Of a stretch of 25,000 nt of DNA, positions 8,570 to 18,851 are shown piece by piece. The DNA comes from Chromera velia (taxonomy: Eukaryota > Sar > Chromeraceae). The stretch is taken from assembly GCA_018398765.1 (NCBI GenBank), contig JAHBMJ010001603.1, positions 1 through 25,000 of the forward strand. Direction: 5' to 3'. The stretch's first letter is position 1, and each line of letters opens with the position of its first letter. The notes beneath the pieces are model-generated. The model worked only from the letters and a program-made list of their open reading frames with translations, searched no databases and was not told the DNA's origin. Position numbers and translations under genes: made by a program.

Positions 8570-11152
8570 TCCTCAGGCCCCGGTCCTGGGCCTCAGGCAC
8601 CATAATTTCTGTTCCCGTAAAAGCAGGTACTTCAGCTGTGGAAAAGTCTGAGGGGTGAGAACTTTGATGAAGGCTGACGCACCTTGGGCCATGATTCTGT
8701 TGCCTCGCAAATCGATACATTCCAGTTGCGGACACACATGCGCAGACAAAAGGCTCCCCCAACACCTCAGCATATCATCATCAACGTTGCAGTCGCGAAG
8801 ACTCAGAGAGTTCAACCGCGAGAGCTTTCCCCCTGAATTACCAACCGCTCTAGCCGCAAGTGCACCAAGTGCCCCCATCTCCATTCGCCCCCCACTCAAA
8901 TCAAGTGCCCATACGAAAGGCAGCAACCCTTTCTCACTTTCAAAAATGGCTGTGATCAACCCATCAACGTTCGTACCTGCCGCCTCTTCACGCAGGCGGA
9001 AGCGAAGGTTTGAAAGCGGCATCATAGGAGGGAATTCGCCTGATCGCACAGCTTCCACCAGAACCCCCAAACCCTCCGCGTCCATCCAAACGAACTGGTC
9101 GTCGGGCGGATCTTGGATAGTGTACAGGACAAAATTCTCAAGTGAAGGAACTTTACCGGAGCTCAGAAGGAACGCTACTGCCCCTCCGGCTTGATTTGCG
9201 CCCGTCTGGCACAACAGCACAGTTTTCAGCTTCGGCATTCCTTTCTCATTCTCTCTCATTGCCTGCAAAAACTCTCCCCACGTCTCTGCTCTGACGTCTG
9301 ACCCAGCGGGTTCTGAAAGATCAAAGAAAAAGAGTTCAGACAGTAACCCCCCCCTCACAGCACGAGCCAGATCTCTCACAAACTCATCAGTCAGGGAGTG
9401 ATCTCGCAGGCTCACATGTGAAAGTTTCCCCCCCAACTTGCCAGACACAACAGCCCTGCCCAACAATGTCCACCCCCCCTCCCACTTTGACAGAGACAGC
9501 TTCTCTAAAAAGGGCAGACCTCTTTCACTCTCAATGATACCATTTATGATGTCTTCCAACTTACCTTCTTTGACCGACTCCCCCGACAAGCTCAGTTTCC
9601 GGAGCCCCGACAAATTCCCATCCCTGATCCCAGCAGCGAAAACCTCGACCCCAATGTCTGTGAACATGTACTCGAGAATAAGCTCGGAGAGAAGCGGAAG
9701 CGACTTACTGCTGAGGGCAGTTAGCACTGCAGTTTTTCTTTCCTGCAACAACTCGTCTGTCTGTGCCAAACAATGAATCTCCAACTTTCGGACAGAATTC
9801 AAACGACCCATGTTCAGGGGCTCCACCAACGACCGCACTGCCTCTTTTGCTAGTTCACTGTCGTTAGAAAGAGGGAGATTGAGAGACAGATCAAGACTCT
9901 CAAACCGAGGGGGGCGTGTTGCTGCTGCGATCTTTTCAAATAATATTCTCACTCTGTTATTGCAAAGATACAAATCGAGAGTGCTGAGAGCAGGAATCCG
10001 ACCTGCCCCGATAGAACGCACAGTCCCACTACCTAAAAAACAGGCGTAGCGAGAGAGAGACAAAACAAGTTTCACATGAAGGTCGGACGGACATTCAGCG
10101 GCGTTGTCTCTCAAAACCATGAGAAAATCATTCAACGCAGCTGGAGCTGAATTGGTGAACTGGCTGTTCAGATGCAGGCCTCTCAGCCGAGGCACTGCAC
10201 CCCCCCGGAGCGCCCTCCCCAACGGTCCGAGATAAAGACCGTTGCAATGATCATTCATCTCGAGACTGAGCGTCTCTAATTTTGGCACGTTGCCTTTTTC
10301 CAGATGCTCAGCGAGGTGTTGAAGTGCATCGTCTGGCAAGAGGCAGTCCTTCAACAACAGCACACGGATCTCTGGAAGAGAAGCCGCGCACAATACCGAG
10401 CACAGTTTTTCCATGTCGCGCTTCCCGTTAAATCTGTTACTCGACAGATTCAGGGTCTCTACTTTCAGAGACTTCCCTTCCATCCCCCCGCAGAGAATCT
10501 TCAACCCCTCAAAGTCCAATCCCGTCTTCTCCAGATCTAAGTGGAGCACAGAGGATAGTTTGCCCTCCTTGATTCTCTCTGCCAACCCCCTCGCTCCCCT
10601 AACATCGAGAGGGTTACCCTTCAAAATGAGTGTCTCGAGAGACGAAGGCAAAACTGAACAAAATACTTTGGCTTCAGAGGGACCGAAGGCGGCGTTACCA
10701 AAGTTCAGGCTCTTCAAACGGAGCCTCTCCCCGCCACCTTCCCCTGAGGTCTCCCCATCCCCCCCCACGCCCTCCAAGAAACGACGGAAGAGAGGAAGAG
10801 CCGGGCCCTTCACTGCACAAGAGCCCAATTTTAACCCCTCCACCGATTTTGGGAGGCGATCTAGGACGAAGAAGATCCTTCGGGCTGAGAGTGTGCAACC
10901 CGATAAATCGAGAAAGTTGACCCCCTCAACTTCCCCCCTTTCGACGGCAGACAGGCAAAGCCAACCCATCCCATAGCCACCGCGGTCTAGGGCCATCATA
11001 TCTGATATCTGATCGGAAACTGGCCGAAAGCTGTGGAAAAGGATCGAGACTATATTCTCTGACGGAGGCTGCACCACCCTCTCAGTCGTCAGATTTCCCT
11101 TCGTTCCTTCCGCTTCTTCTTGCATGTTCAAAGATGCCCCTTGTTTCTGCAT
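8570..11152 (-). CDS. RNI-type leucine-rich-repeat protein
   Basis: A single uninterrupted 859-codon frame starts MQKQGASLNM and stops at TGA (8572-8570). The first ~70 residues are not repeats. From about residue 75 to 845 it is built of long (28-40 residue) LRRs of the ribonuclease-inhibitor type. Examples are LETLILKGNPLDVRGARGLA, VLHLDLEKTGLDFEGLKIL, LSHVSLRDHSLTDEFVRDLA and LECIDLRGNRIMAQGASAFI. I see no P-loop/NACHT, kinase, F-box, signal peptide or membrane segment, so it is probably a cytosolic scaffold that binds partners through the LRR horseshoe. NLR-like immunity is not supported. A Gly/Glu-rich insertion (about residues 128-143) interrupts repeat 2. All 19 or so glutamines are CAA or CAG. 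An alternative start is Met10. This is the only clearly intact gene in the window. Confidence 0.9.
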
Positions 11153-12497
11153 GCTTCTGTTTCGAAGAAGGGCGGGAAAAAATCGACAAGAGACGCAAAC
11201 GACAGGAGCACTATCAATGCCACTCAGAGACGCCAGTCTGACGATGCGTGGAGACGGGGGTCCGCAATTTAAAGGAAACGTCGGAAGAAATGTACTTTTA
11301 CGTTAAACTTTGCGAACTTCCAGCGTCGTTCACCCAGCATTTGGATTCTTCGAATCCATGCTCGACATTGCTTGATCGAACGTGATCGAACACTCCTCGA
11401 TCGACAGGCGGTGATCGACTTTGTCATACTTTCATGTGGCCCCGGAAAGTCGGCCAAAGATCGATCTTCGTTTTGAGTTTGATTCCTGCATATACACACG
11501 ACAGTGTAGAAAATGGTTGAGGGTTTTTTCATGTAGAAAATCGATTCAGTCTCCCGCAAAAACCGAAAAATGCGAAAAATCCAAGAAAAACTATCGAAAA
11601 CTTGAGTTTCGTTTGTTTGTTCGCTTTTCCGGACCGATCGCATTACAATTCGGATTCATGTATATATACCGATACACGGGACATCCCTAATCACGGGACG
11701 ACTATACATGACATTACATGACTATACATCCATGCATGAATATATTAATCGCCTCGGGGGGCAGCTCAGCTCTGCTGAGATCAGCCGAGAGGCCCTGAGA
11801 TCGCACGCACTCGCATTTTTTTATTTTTGGGGGGGGGTCCCGGGGGGATTCTATAGCTATCACGGTCAGTGTCACCCAAGTTCCAAAATATGCCCCTCAA
11901 GCAGCTCGCACGGAGCTGCGATCGCACACACATTCCTTAATTACTTTGTGTATGCGTGCCCCTCAAGTAACTCGCACGGAGTTGCACACGCATATATGAC
12001 GTACGCGCAGTCCCGAAAAGCATACTTCGCTGCCGTGGCTCCCGCCCCATGGCAGCACACAACTTAGACATGCCCATGCAAGCCCCCGATGGTGTGCATC
12101 AATTAGCGGACTCCTAAATTAGGCTAAATAGCCTCCTGAGGCACTCACCCAACTGGTTAGGTGTATCCCGTATTATAATACAGCACACTTTGGAATTGGG
12201 GCGGAGAAGATTGAGAAATTAACATGCACATGCATAACACATGCAGGGTTTGCTTTAAAAAGTGAGTTTGTGTGGCTTGATCCCCGGCTTGGATTGCTGC
12301 ATATCGATTGACTTTCACTTTAGTAATCCCTTACCTGGTTAACACTGTATCCTTACGGACTGTTCCACCCTACAGAGCTTCAGCATTGATACTGATAAGG
12401 TCTCTCTTCACTGCGTTCTCTCTCAGTTTGTTGTGATTGCAAAGTTTGTTGCCGAGCTGTGTTCTGCTGTTAAACGGACTATACTTTCTCTTCCTAG
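11153..12497. other. intergenic region / upstream intron
   Basis: The left part is the 5' flank of the minus-strand LRR gene. Short open frames here have no family signature. Near 11353-11417 there are several GATCGA motifs in alternating orientation. The right end finishes in CTTTCTCTTCCTAG, the acceptor of the ADF-H exon, so part of this stretch (from an unknown donor) is intron. Confidence 0.5.
11891..11985 (+). repeat. imperfect 66-bp direct repeat
   Basis: TGCCCCTCAAGCAGCTCGCA (11891) recurs as TGCCCCTCAAGTAACTCGCA (11957), followed in both by CGGAGYTGC. Each copy contains an inverted pair, GCAGCTC..GAGCTGC in the first, that could form a small hairpin. Confidence 0.75.
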
Positions 12498-12970
12498 ATT
12501 GCTGAGCAGGGCCGAAGGATGCAGCAGGCTTTTGCGATGGACAAGGCTCTGAGGCACGAGCTAGACGCCTCGAAAACTGTAGAAAACAACACCAGAGCCA
12601 TCAAGGTTCTCATCCAGCAGAAAGCTCTCAGCGCGGGCCGTCAAAGCTCTCGTGAGGGGAGTGATGGAGTCTGGTGCTTCTCTCAAGGTAGACTTCGAGG
12701 GATGCCAGAGCTTCCTTGACACGGATACTCCCTGTTTTGTTCTTCTCAGAGTTGATCGGTCAAGAAGCACTCCTCACTGGGTGCTTATTGCCTGGGTCCC
12801 TGACAAGGCCCTTCCCGAACAGAAACTTCTGTATACTGCTGCAAGGGACGTCTTGAGGGGTCACTTGGAGAATGCGTTTGTTGTTTGGGACTTTTTCGTT
12901 TTTAAGAAAAAGGACATGAACTATAACACCTGGAAGAACTCATTCGTCGCTTCAGTGATTGGGAATTTGT
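12498..12970 (+). CDS. twinfilin-like ADF-H domain exon, one frame break
   Basis: Acceptor TTCCTAG; plausible donor TTTGT|GTGAGG at 12971. Frame 0 reads QQAFAMDKALRHELDASKTV then ENNTRAIKVLIQ, matching the first helix and strand of ADF-homology domains. After a +1 break near 12630-12640, the next frame reads VKALVRGVMESGASLKVDFE, then TDTPCFVLLRVDRS, TPHWVLIAWVPDKALPEQKL and LYTAARDVLRGHL. PC(F/Y)xLxRxD, W(V/I)xIAWxPD and KxLYxxxR are the ADF-H signature and are closest to twinfilin. Twinfilins bind actin monomers and filament ends in the cytoplasm. Only one ADF-H domain is seen, and no second domain or start codon is visible, so other exons lie outside or the gene is partial. Coactosin or cofilin are less likely because of the long N-terminal helix. 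Confidence 0.7.
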
Positions 12971-13187
12971 GTGAGGGGTTAGGGACGTTCTCCGACACTT
13001 CCGCCGGGAAAAGATACGAATTGTTAGTTGTGTGTTGTCTGATTGGATGGCCTTTGTTTTGTTTTTTACACTTGAAAGTATGACGGTGACTAGTGTTAAT
13101 TGGACAAAGGCAGGTTTGTCAGTAAATGAACTTTTTGGGTTCTCCAGCTTCAACTCTCTGGCCTTTTCTCTGGTTTGCTGCCTCTTT
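12971..13187. other. non-coding stretch after ADF-H exon
   Basis: Begins GTGAGG and is probably intron. A CTCCAG near 13142-13147 could be an acceptor, but the frame beyond runs straight into low-complexity pyrimidine DNA. Confidence 0.4.
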
Positions 13188-13535
13188 TCTCCCTCCCTCC
13201 TTCCTTCCTTCTTTCCTTCCTTCCTTCCTTCTTTCCTTCCTTCGGTTTCCTTCCTTCGGCTTCCTTCCTTCCTTCCTTCCTTCGTTACTTCCTTCCTCCC
13301 TCCCTCCCTTCCTTCCTTTCTTCCTTCCTTCCTTCCTTCCTTCCTTCTTTCCTCCCTTTCTTCCTTCCGTCCTTCATTCCTTCTTTGTTTCCTTCCTCCC
13401 TCCCTCCCTCCCTCCTTCCTTTCTTTCCTTCCTTCTTCCCTTTCTCCCTCCCTCCCTCCTTCCCTTCCTTCCTTTTTCCCTTTCTCCCTCCCTCCTTCCC
13501 TCCCTTGCTCCCTCCCTCTCTTCCTTCATTCTTTT
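13188..13535. repeat. (CTTC)n/(CCTC)n polypyrimidine tract
   Basis: About 350 bases almost wholly C and T on the plus strand, made of CCTT, CTTT and CCCT tetramers with rare purines (G or A every 20-60 bases). All three plus-strand frames stay open (Ser/Pro/Phe/Leu), and a minus frame (Lys/Glu/Gly/Arg) also does. These are artefacts of composition. Confidence 0.97.
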
Positions 13536-13630
13536 GTTTATTCATGTTCATTCCGTCCTTACCTGCCCTTTGCACCTCGTCTTCTCCGTGGACGTGCTTG
13601 TTTGTTCGTCTGGAACGTGGTTGGTTTCAA

Positions 13631-13675
13631 CTGACTGTACTGACAATTAAAACTTTTGTACTGGAAAGTGACTTT
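13631..13675 (+). repeat. dispersed 45-bp repeat, copy 1
   Basis: CTGACTGTACTGACAATTAA to GGAAAGTGACTTT. It matches the reverse complement of 17039-17083 at 41 of 45 bases, and all four differences are transitions. Confidence 0.8.
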
Positions 13676-13990
13676 AAAAAATTTAGTTTTTAAAACATTA
13701 AAATAGATAGTTTAACCTTTAAACTAATTGATTTTCATAATTTATTTAAGACTATTTAAGCTTAGTAAGATGTTTAAAAAATGAAATAAAAAAATGTATA
13801 CATAGAGTATATATTTTTTCAAAACCATAAATTGTTTGGTACCTATCATCGTAAATTAATGCTAAAACAAAAACACAATAAGAAATGCATCTGAATGGCC
13901 CTGAATTGATTTGATTGAAACATTTCTTCTCATGATCATAACTGTTTTGTTTTCAATTCATATGAGGCATTGCTCAACGGTGGGCGTGTC

Positions 13991-14018
13991 AGGGGTAGGG
14001 GGAGGGGGGGGGGGGGGG
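13991..14018 (+). repeat. G-run with G-quadruplex potential
   Basis: GGGG-TA-GGGGG-A-G15 provides at least four G-tracts with very short loops on the plus strand. The length of the G15 run may be unreliable in a draft assembly. Confidence 0.8.
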
Positions 14019-14171
14019 CATCTCAGTATATATCAAACATGCACACCCGTGAACGCCATCTGCAGAAATACGTGCACACAACCAGAAAGTCAGTCGAATC
14101 GCCAGAATACACATAAAAGCATGCATACAAATACAACCTGTATCTTTAATTTGCATCAGAATGATACATGA

Positions 14172-14935
14172 AAGCAGGAAGACCGAAATTGGGAAAGCAA
14201 TCGGACGGGCAAGAAGGCCGAAATCGGGAAGGCAATCAGGTGGGCACTAGTGCGGGCAGGAAGGCCGAAATTGGAAGGCAGTCAGGCCGCCAAGAAGACC
14301 GAAATTGAAAGGCAGGCATGTAGGTAGAAAGAACAAACTCTGGGAGGCAGTCAGATACACAAGAAGGCCGAACTTGGGAAGACAGTCGGGCCAGAAGGAA
14401 GAACAAAATTGGGAAGGCCATCGGGCAAGCAGGATAACCGAAATTAAGAAGCGTTCGGAGGAAACTTGGGCAGGAAGGAAGACCAAAATAGGGAAGGCAA
14501 TCAGGCAGGCAGGAAAGCCGAAATTGGGAAGGCAACCGGACAGGCAGGAAGGCCGAAATTGCAAAGTCAGTCAGGCAGACAGAAAGGCTGAAATTTGGAA
14601 AGCATTGAAGCAAACAGAAAGACCGAAATTCGGAGGGCAGTCAGACAGGTAAGAAGGCTAAAATAGGAAAGCAGTCAGCATAGCAGGAATGCAAAACTCT
14701 GGAAGGCAGTCAGGCAGGCAAGAAGGCCGAAATTGGGAAGGCAATCGAGCAGGCAGGAAGACCAAAATTGGAAGTACGGCAAACGCCGAAATTAGGAAGG
14801 CAATAGGGCGGGTGGAAAGGCCAAAATTGGGAAGGCATTTAGCCAGACAGAAAGGCCAAAAGCTAGAGGGCAGTCATGCAGGCAAGAAGGGCGAAATTTC
14901 GGAGGCAGTCAGGCAGGTAGAAAAAAACACAGGCT
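14172..14935 (+). repeat. ~36-bp minisatellite, about 21 copies
   Basis: Degenerate tandem units of 33-37 bases around the core AAGGCCGAAATTGGGAAGGC followed by ARTCRGGCAGGCAGG. Copies diverge by substitutions and small indels, so no frame is kept across the array. Open frames on both strands (Arg/Lys/Gly-rich on plus; Leu/Pro/Cys/Phe-rich on minus) are by-products. Confidence 0.93.
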
Positions 14936-15285
14936 CGGCACGTAGGGGCGCTACTCCCTTTCACAGTCTGAAGACTGCGGCCTTAACGAAAATGCAAAGA
15001 CCTACCTCTGGAGGAGTTGAGGAAAGACTGGGATACAAAATAAGCATCTCTTGGAGGAGACCCACGACCTGCAAAGAGCAGAGGAGGGGGACAGGGGTGA
15101 ACAACACATGTAAAGGGAGACGGCAGTTTTATGCCTTGCTGAGGGCAGACCGGTCAGTCATTCAGAAACCACAATGGCCAAGTTGCAGCCATACAAGAAC
15201 ACTTACAGACATCGTACAAAGCTTTCTGTATGCACCAAGAAGGCTTATCTCTGTAAACAAGATTTTTTCAATTCCCTCACTGGGA
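14936..15285. other. no gene identified
   Basis: An open plus frame continues out of the minisatellite (ATPFHSLKTAALTKMQRP and on) but matches no family I know and has no splice or start support. I leave it unassigned. Confidence 0.4.
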
Positions 15286-15436
15286 GGGGGGGGTGGACCC
15301 TCTCGCAGGGGTACGAACGGAGTGTTTCCTAGACACATTTTGGACGCAAACCTGCAGAGGAGGTCGGATCCCCCCCCTCCACTAGGGGTACGAAATTCCG
15401 CCGCTTCGTACCCCTGCGAGAGGGTCCACCCCCCCC
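15286..15436. repeat. perfect 32-bp inverted repeat, 87-base spacer
   Basis: Left arm 15286-15317 (G8-TGGACCCTCTC...GGGGTACGAA) and right arm 15405-15436 are exact reverse complements. A third partial copy, GGGGTACGAA, lies in the spacer near 15385. This could be the paired ends of a small element or a stem-loop. Confidence 0.92.
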
Positions 15437-17030
15437 TGTTACTGATGGAACGACACAAAATGAACTGACCTGATTGAGCGATCCAAATCAGTCCAGCAAC
15501 CCTTCTAGTTGTTGGACAACTCCTTTGCACCGAGGCAACCACTCCCACGAGCAACCAGAGGTGTCCAGCCAACACAGATAGCGGAGGGGGAAAAAACTCC
15601 GGAATCTGTAACCCCTCCAAAAATGAGGTTCTGGAACAACAAGCTGAACACGATTTCGTCGTTGTCAAGCTTTCCAATATAATCTAATGGAACGCTTGAC
15701 AACGAGATTTTGTGGATAGAGGCCCATTCTGTTGACCCGACTTTCTGACTGAAGGAGAACTTTCTGAAGACCTGACTGAGAATTTTTCAGATCAGCATTT
15801 TGAATCAAATTTTTGATGGGTCAGCGCGCAGCCGGGAAGTGCTTTTTGGCCTTGGTGGCTGGCCGGGCCCTGGCCCGCAACGCGTAGCTTGCCTTCCGGG
15901 GCTGTCACATGGTTGGCCGATCTGAAGTCGGCTCCCAAAATCGGCTTTCCATCGAATGTTTCAAGTCGATCAGAGCACGACCTAGTACCGCCTCTCTCCC
16001 ATCACACAGACTTGCTGTCCAGCGATGAAAGTAGGCTTTATCAAAAGCCCAAAGGATTGGCTTCTTTACTTTTTCTTAGGTTTATGACATTCACTCTACT
16101 GGTTGCCCTGAGAGGGCAATTTCGATCTTCCATCACGAAGGGCACGGCCCGTCTCCACGCAAAGGGGCCTACAAAGTTGCCCCAGTAAAGCTTCCATTGA
16201 ATCCCTTCCGTGCGTGCGCTCTAACAAGCTCTAGATGAGGAGCTAGAAAGGCTTTCTGGATGAGGGGGCCAGCTCTGGGTGGCCAGAAGGTGAGCCACTT
16301 TATGAATTTTTGCATATCTGTACTGCAGGTCAGACTGAGCCTTTCTTGGAAGACCGTTTGTCGGTGCTTGCGTTTCGTGAGGAAGCATTACGGCTGGTAA
16401 TCTCGGGTGATCTGAAGTTATAGGAGTGAGGCAGAGCTCTTGTTTGCATGAGAATTTGGAGGTAGGGCTCCTGGGTGGATTAAGACCTAGTGGCCAGTGC
16501 CGGACCTCACCCAGAAAAAACAGGAACGCTATGATGGCCAATCGTGGGCAAGGCCCTCTGGCTAGAGGCCATGGATCGATCAGGCTTTCAGAAGCTAAGC
16601 ATTTACCTCTTGCACGGTCATAGTGCTCAACATTTTTTTGGTTAAACTGCTTTTTGTGGGTGTTAAATCGGCAGATCTGTTTGCGGACATTCATTTTTAC
16701 CTTTTATGGGGGTTGTCCGCTGTGTGCTCCCTCCTTACATCAGTGTGCGGATTCGGCGTATTCCATTAGAAATAAAAGTTAGCTTGTTTGTGCATTACAC
16801 TGCGCATTGTCATATGCCTGCAGAGTCTGCAATCACTCTCCGATATATTAACATACTATAACTCTTTCACCTCACTCACGTCCAACAATTTCCAACATAC
16901 ACACCACAAACCCATTAAACCTTATCTTTAAAAGTTGTTCATACTTTTATGCAGGTAAGAAACAATAAATAGAATCATTCTAAGTGCTTTAAAAACTTAG
17001 TTTTTTATATAAAATTTAGTGTGATATATA
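15437..17030. other. long stretch with no supported gene
   Basis: Open frames at 15505-15702 (-), 15889-16188 (+) and 16221-16694 (-) show no recognisable domains, starts or splice context. A minus-strand reading near 16190-16130 (NFVGPFAWRRAVPFVMEDRN) looks protein-like and could be a transposon relic, but I cannot name it. The right part is AT-rich. Confidence 0.4.
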
Positions 17031-17038
17031 GAAAATCA

Positions 17039-17083
17039 AAAGTCACTTTCTAGTATAAAAGTTTCAATTGTCAGTATAGTCAG
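17039..17083 (-). repeat. dispersed 45-bp repeat, copy 2 (inverted)
   Basis: Reverse-complement partner of 13631-13675, about 3.4 kb away. Both copies stand at the edge of an AT-rich block, so they may be the ends of one element or two solo copies in opposite orientation. Confidence 0.8.
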
Positions 17084-17364
17084 TTTTTCCACACGAAGTC
17101 GTTTTCTGGCTGCCTGTCCAATTCTGTTGACACGATCGATTTGAGTCTTCTCTGACTCGGACCTTTTGGTTGGAAGAAATCTAAAGACTTGTTCTAGGGA
17201 CCTACTTTCGCGGTCATGAAAAAAAAGGTCGGGTTCTATGCCTTTTTCACGATCTTTCCACCTATCAGTGGTACAAAGCCGAAGGAAAGGTTTGCATATG
17301 AGGCAGAACGTCTTTGGTTTTTGATTCAAATCCAATGAAAGTGTGTTTCTTCCCTTTTCTGCAG

Positions 17365-18071
17365 CACTCAACGCAAACCGCACGGACCAGTGTTTCATCC
17401 TCATCAGCCGAAAGTAGAACCCCCCCTCCAACGGTGAAAAAGCGGAGGACGTCTTCCGGTCTGACTCAGGGAGACGGGCAGAAAAGACCCCAAAGAGAAG
17501 GAGACGGCAGTCTGGATCTTTCTCTGGGCTCTAATGGAGAAGGAGAGAGCAGGGTTAGACGAAAGAAGAGGTCCCTTTCCCTTTCCATGGGAGGGAGTGG
17601 TAGGGTGCTTTCACAGAGAGGCGCAGACAAAAAAAAAAAAGAAGGCAAGCGACATGATTCGCAAAAAGGAGACTTAAGCGAGAGAGAACGGCATAGCTCC
17701 TTCTGTCTTCCACCTTCCTCCCTCTCTTCATCGAAGTCCGGACTTTCCTTGCAGTCTTCATCAGCATCTGTGTCTGGCTCTCAAACTCTTAGGAAGATGA
17801 AGGAGCGGGAAAGCAGAATCAAAAAAAGGGAAAAGGATAGAGAAAAAGAGATTAGAAAAAGACTCTGAGAGAGAAGAGAGATTGGTGGAGAGAGAGGAAG
17901 AGGACCTTGCCAGTGAAGATGCACGAGCTCGAGGCACAAGGCAGTGTCTCTCCACAGATGTTTGCTGGGTGTCTGAGCACGGGAAAGAAGGGGAGGTGGC
18001 AGGAGGTACCGGAGACGAAACCATACAAGTGGCTGACGGGAGTCTTTCAAGACCTACTGCAGACGATGCGG
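17365..18071 (+). CDS. RS-rich exon of an RRM protein (gene B), one frame break
   Basis: Acceptor CCCTTTTCTGCAG before 17365; donor G|GTCAGT at 18072. The frame begins HSTQTARTSVSSSSAESRTP and is rich in Ser, Arg, Lys and Glu (VRRKKRSLSLSMGG; KMKERESRIKKREKDREKE). Near 17820-17850, in A-rich runs, the coding frame moves by +1 and continues RLEKDSEREERLVEREEED, ending SLSRPTADDA. Phase 1 at the donor then joins exactly to the next exon. Charged Arg/Ser and Lys/Glu tracts before an RRM are the hallmark of SR-related splicing proteins, so a nuclear pre-mRNA-processing role is likely. Earlier exons and the start codon are not identified. Without the shift the frame ends at a TGA about 17868. Confidence 0.55.
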
Positions 18072-18091
18072 GTCAGTCGAAAAGGCAAGGG

Positions 18092-18094
18092 NNN
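18092..18094. other. assembly gap (NNN)
   Basis: Three Ns precede a G-run. The true length is unknown. Confidence 0.99.
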
Positions 18095-18185
18095 GGGGGG
18101 GGGTCTCCTCAGTGTAAGCTTTCCTTTTGTGTGTGTCACATGGCCGGGTGGATGGGGGGTCTCTTTGTTTCAGCCCACACGTTCA

Positions 18186-18361
18186 TGTGTGTGTGTGTGT
18201 GTATATGTATGTGTGTGCGTGTATATATGTTTGCGTATGTGTATTTACGCATGTATGTTTGCGTGTTTGTATTTTTGTGTGTGTGTATGTGTGTATGTGT
18301 GTTTGTGTATATATGTTTGCATGTGTATGTTTACGTATGTGTGTATGTGTGTGCGCGTATT

Positions 18362-18394
<33 letters not shown>

Positions 18395-18700
18395 TGTGTG
18401 TCTCTGTATGTGTGTGTGTGTATGTGTTTGTGTGTGTGTGGTATGTGTGTGGTGTGTGTGTGGTATGTGTATGGTGTGTGTGTATGTGTGTGTGTGTGGT
18501 GTATGTGTGTGTATGTTTGTGTGTGTGTGGTGTATGTGTGGTGTGTGTGTGGTGTGTGTGTGTATGTGTATGTGTGTGTGTATGTGTGTGTATGTATAGT
18601 ATGTATGTGTGACACTGTGTGTGTGTGTGTATGTTTGCGTGTTTATATATATGTATGTGTATGTGTGTATGTGTGTGAGTGTGTGAGTGTATGTGTTGTA
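18186..18700 (+). repeat. (GT)n / GTAT microsatellite
   Basis: About 500 bases of GT dinucleotides broken by TATG, TTTG and GTGG variants. The gap at 18092 shows the neighbourhood was hard to assemble. Confidence 0.96.
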
Positions 18701-18851
18701 TATGGCGTTAGCTTGATTGTACCTGCCAGTCATCAATACTTTTGCGCTCGTACTTCTTTTGCCATTCTAGTTCGCAACATCCTGGCTTCTTCCTTCTGTG
18801 GTCTTGACATTGATACGCCTTCAGTATTCTTCAGCTTTTCCTATATTGCAG

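Larger units (their letters stand above)
13536..14171. other. AT-rich spacer with poly-G
   Basis: No gene is seen. AT-rich from 13640 to 13910, with the dispersed 45-bp repeat at 13631 and a G15 run at 14004-14018. Confidence 0.6.
18072..18851 (+). other. intron of gene B with GT microsatellite
   Basis: Begins GTCAGT and ends TTTTCCTATATTGCAG. An assembly gap (NNN, 18092-18094) next to a G-run and a long GT array fill most of it. A plus frame stays open across the whole intron only because GTGTGT has no stops. Confidence 0.75.

Noticed and set aside
11269..12067. Open frames of 124 (-) and 119 (+) codons upstream of the ADF-H exon
   Set aside because: No domain, lie in repeat-bearing intergenic DNA, and the plus frame crosses poly-G and the 66-bp repeat.
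13032..13693. Ser/Pro/Phe/Leu- and Lys/Glu/Arg-rich long frames
   Set aside because: Polypyrimidine tract has no stop codons in any plus frame; no domain or splice support.
14236..15468. Long frames on both strands in and beyond the minisatellite
   Set aside because: Unit length is near a multiple of three, so frames stay open by chance; indels shift the frame between units.
15162..15677. 171-codon minus-strand frame
   Set aside because: Covers the perfect inverted repeat and poly-G/C runs; no recognisable domain and no splice or start support.
16221..16694. 157-codon minus-strand frame
   Set aside because: No family signature; composition not clearly coding. Kept only as unassigned sequence.
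18127..18736. Cys/Val-rich (+) and His/Thr-rich (-) frames in the GT repeat
   Set aside because: Pure products of dinucleotide repetition.
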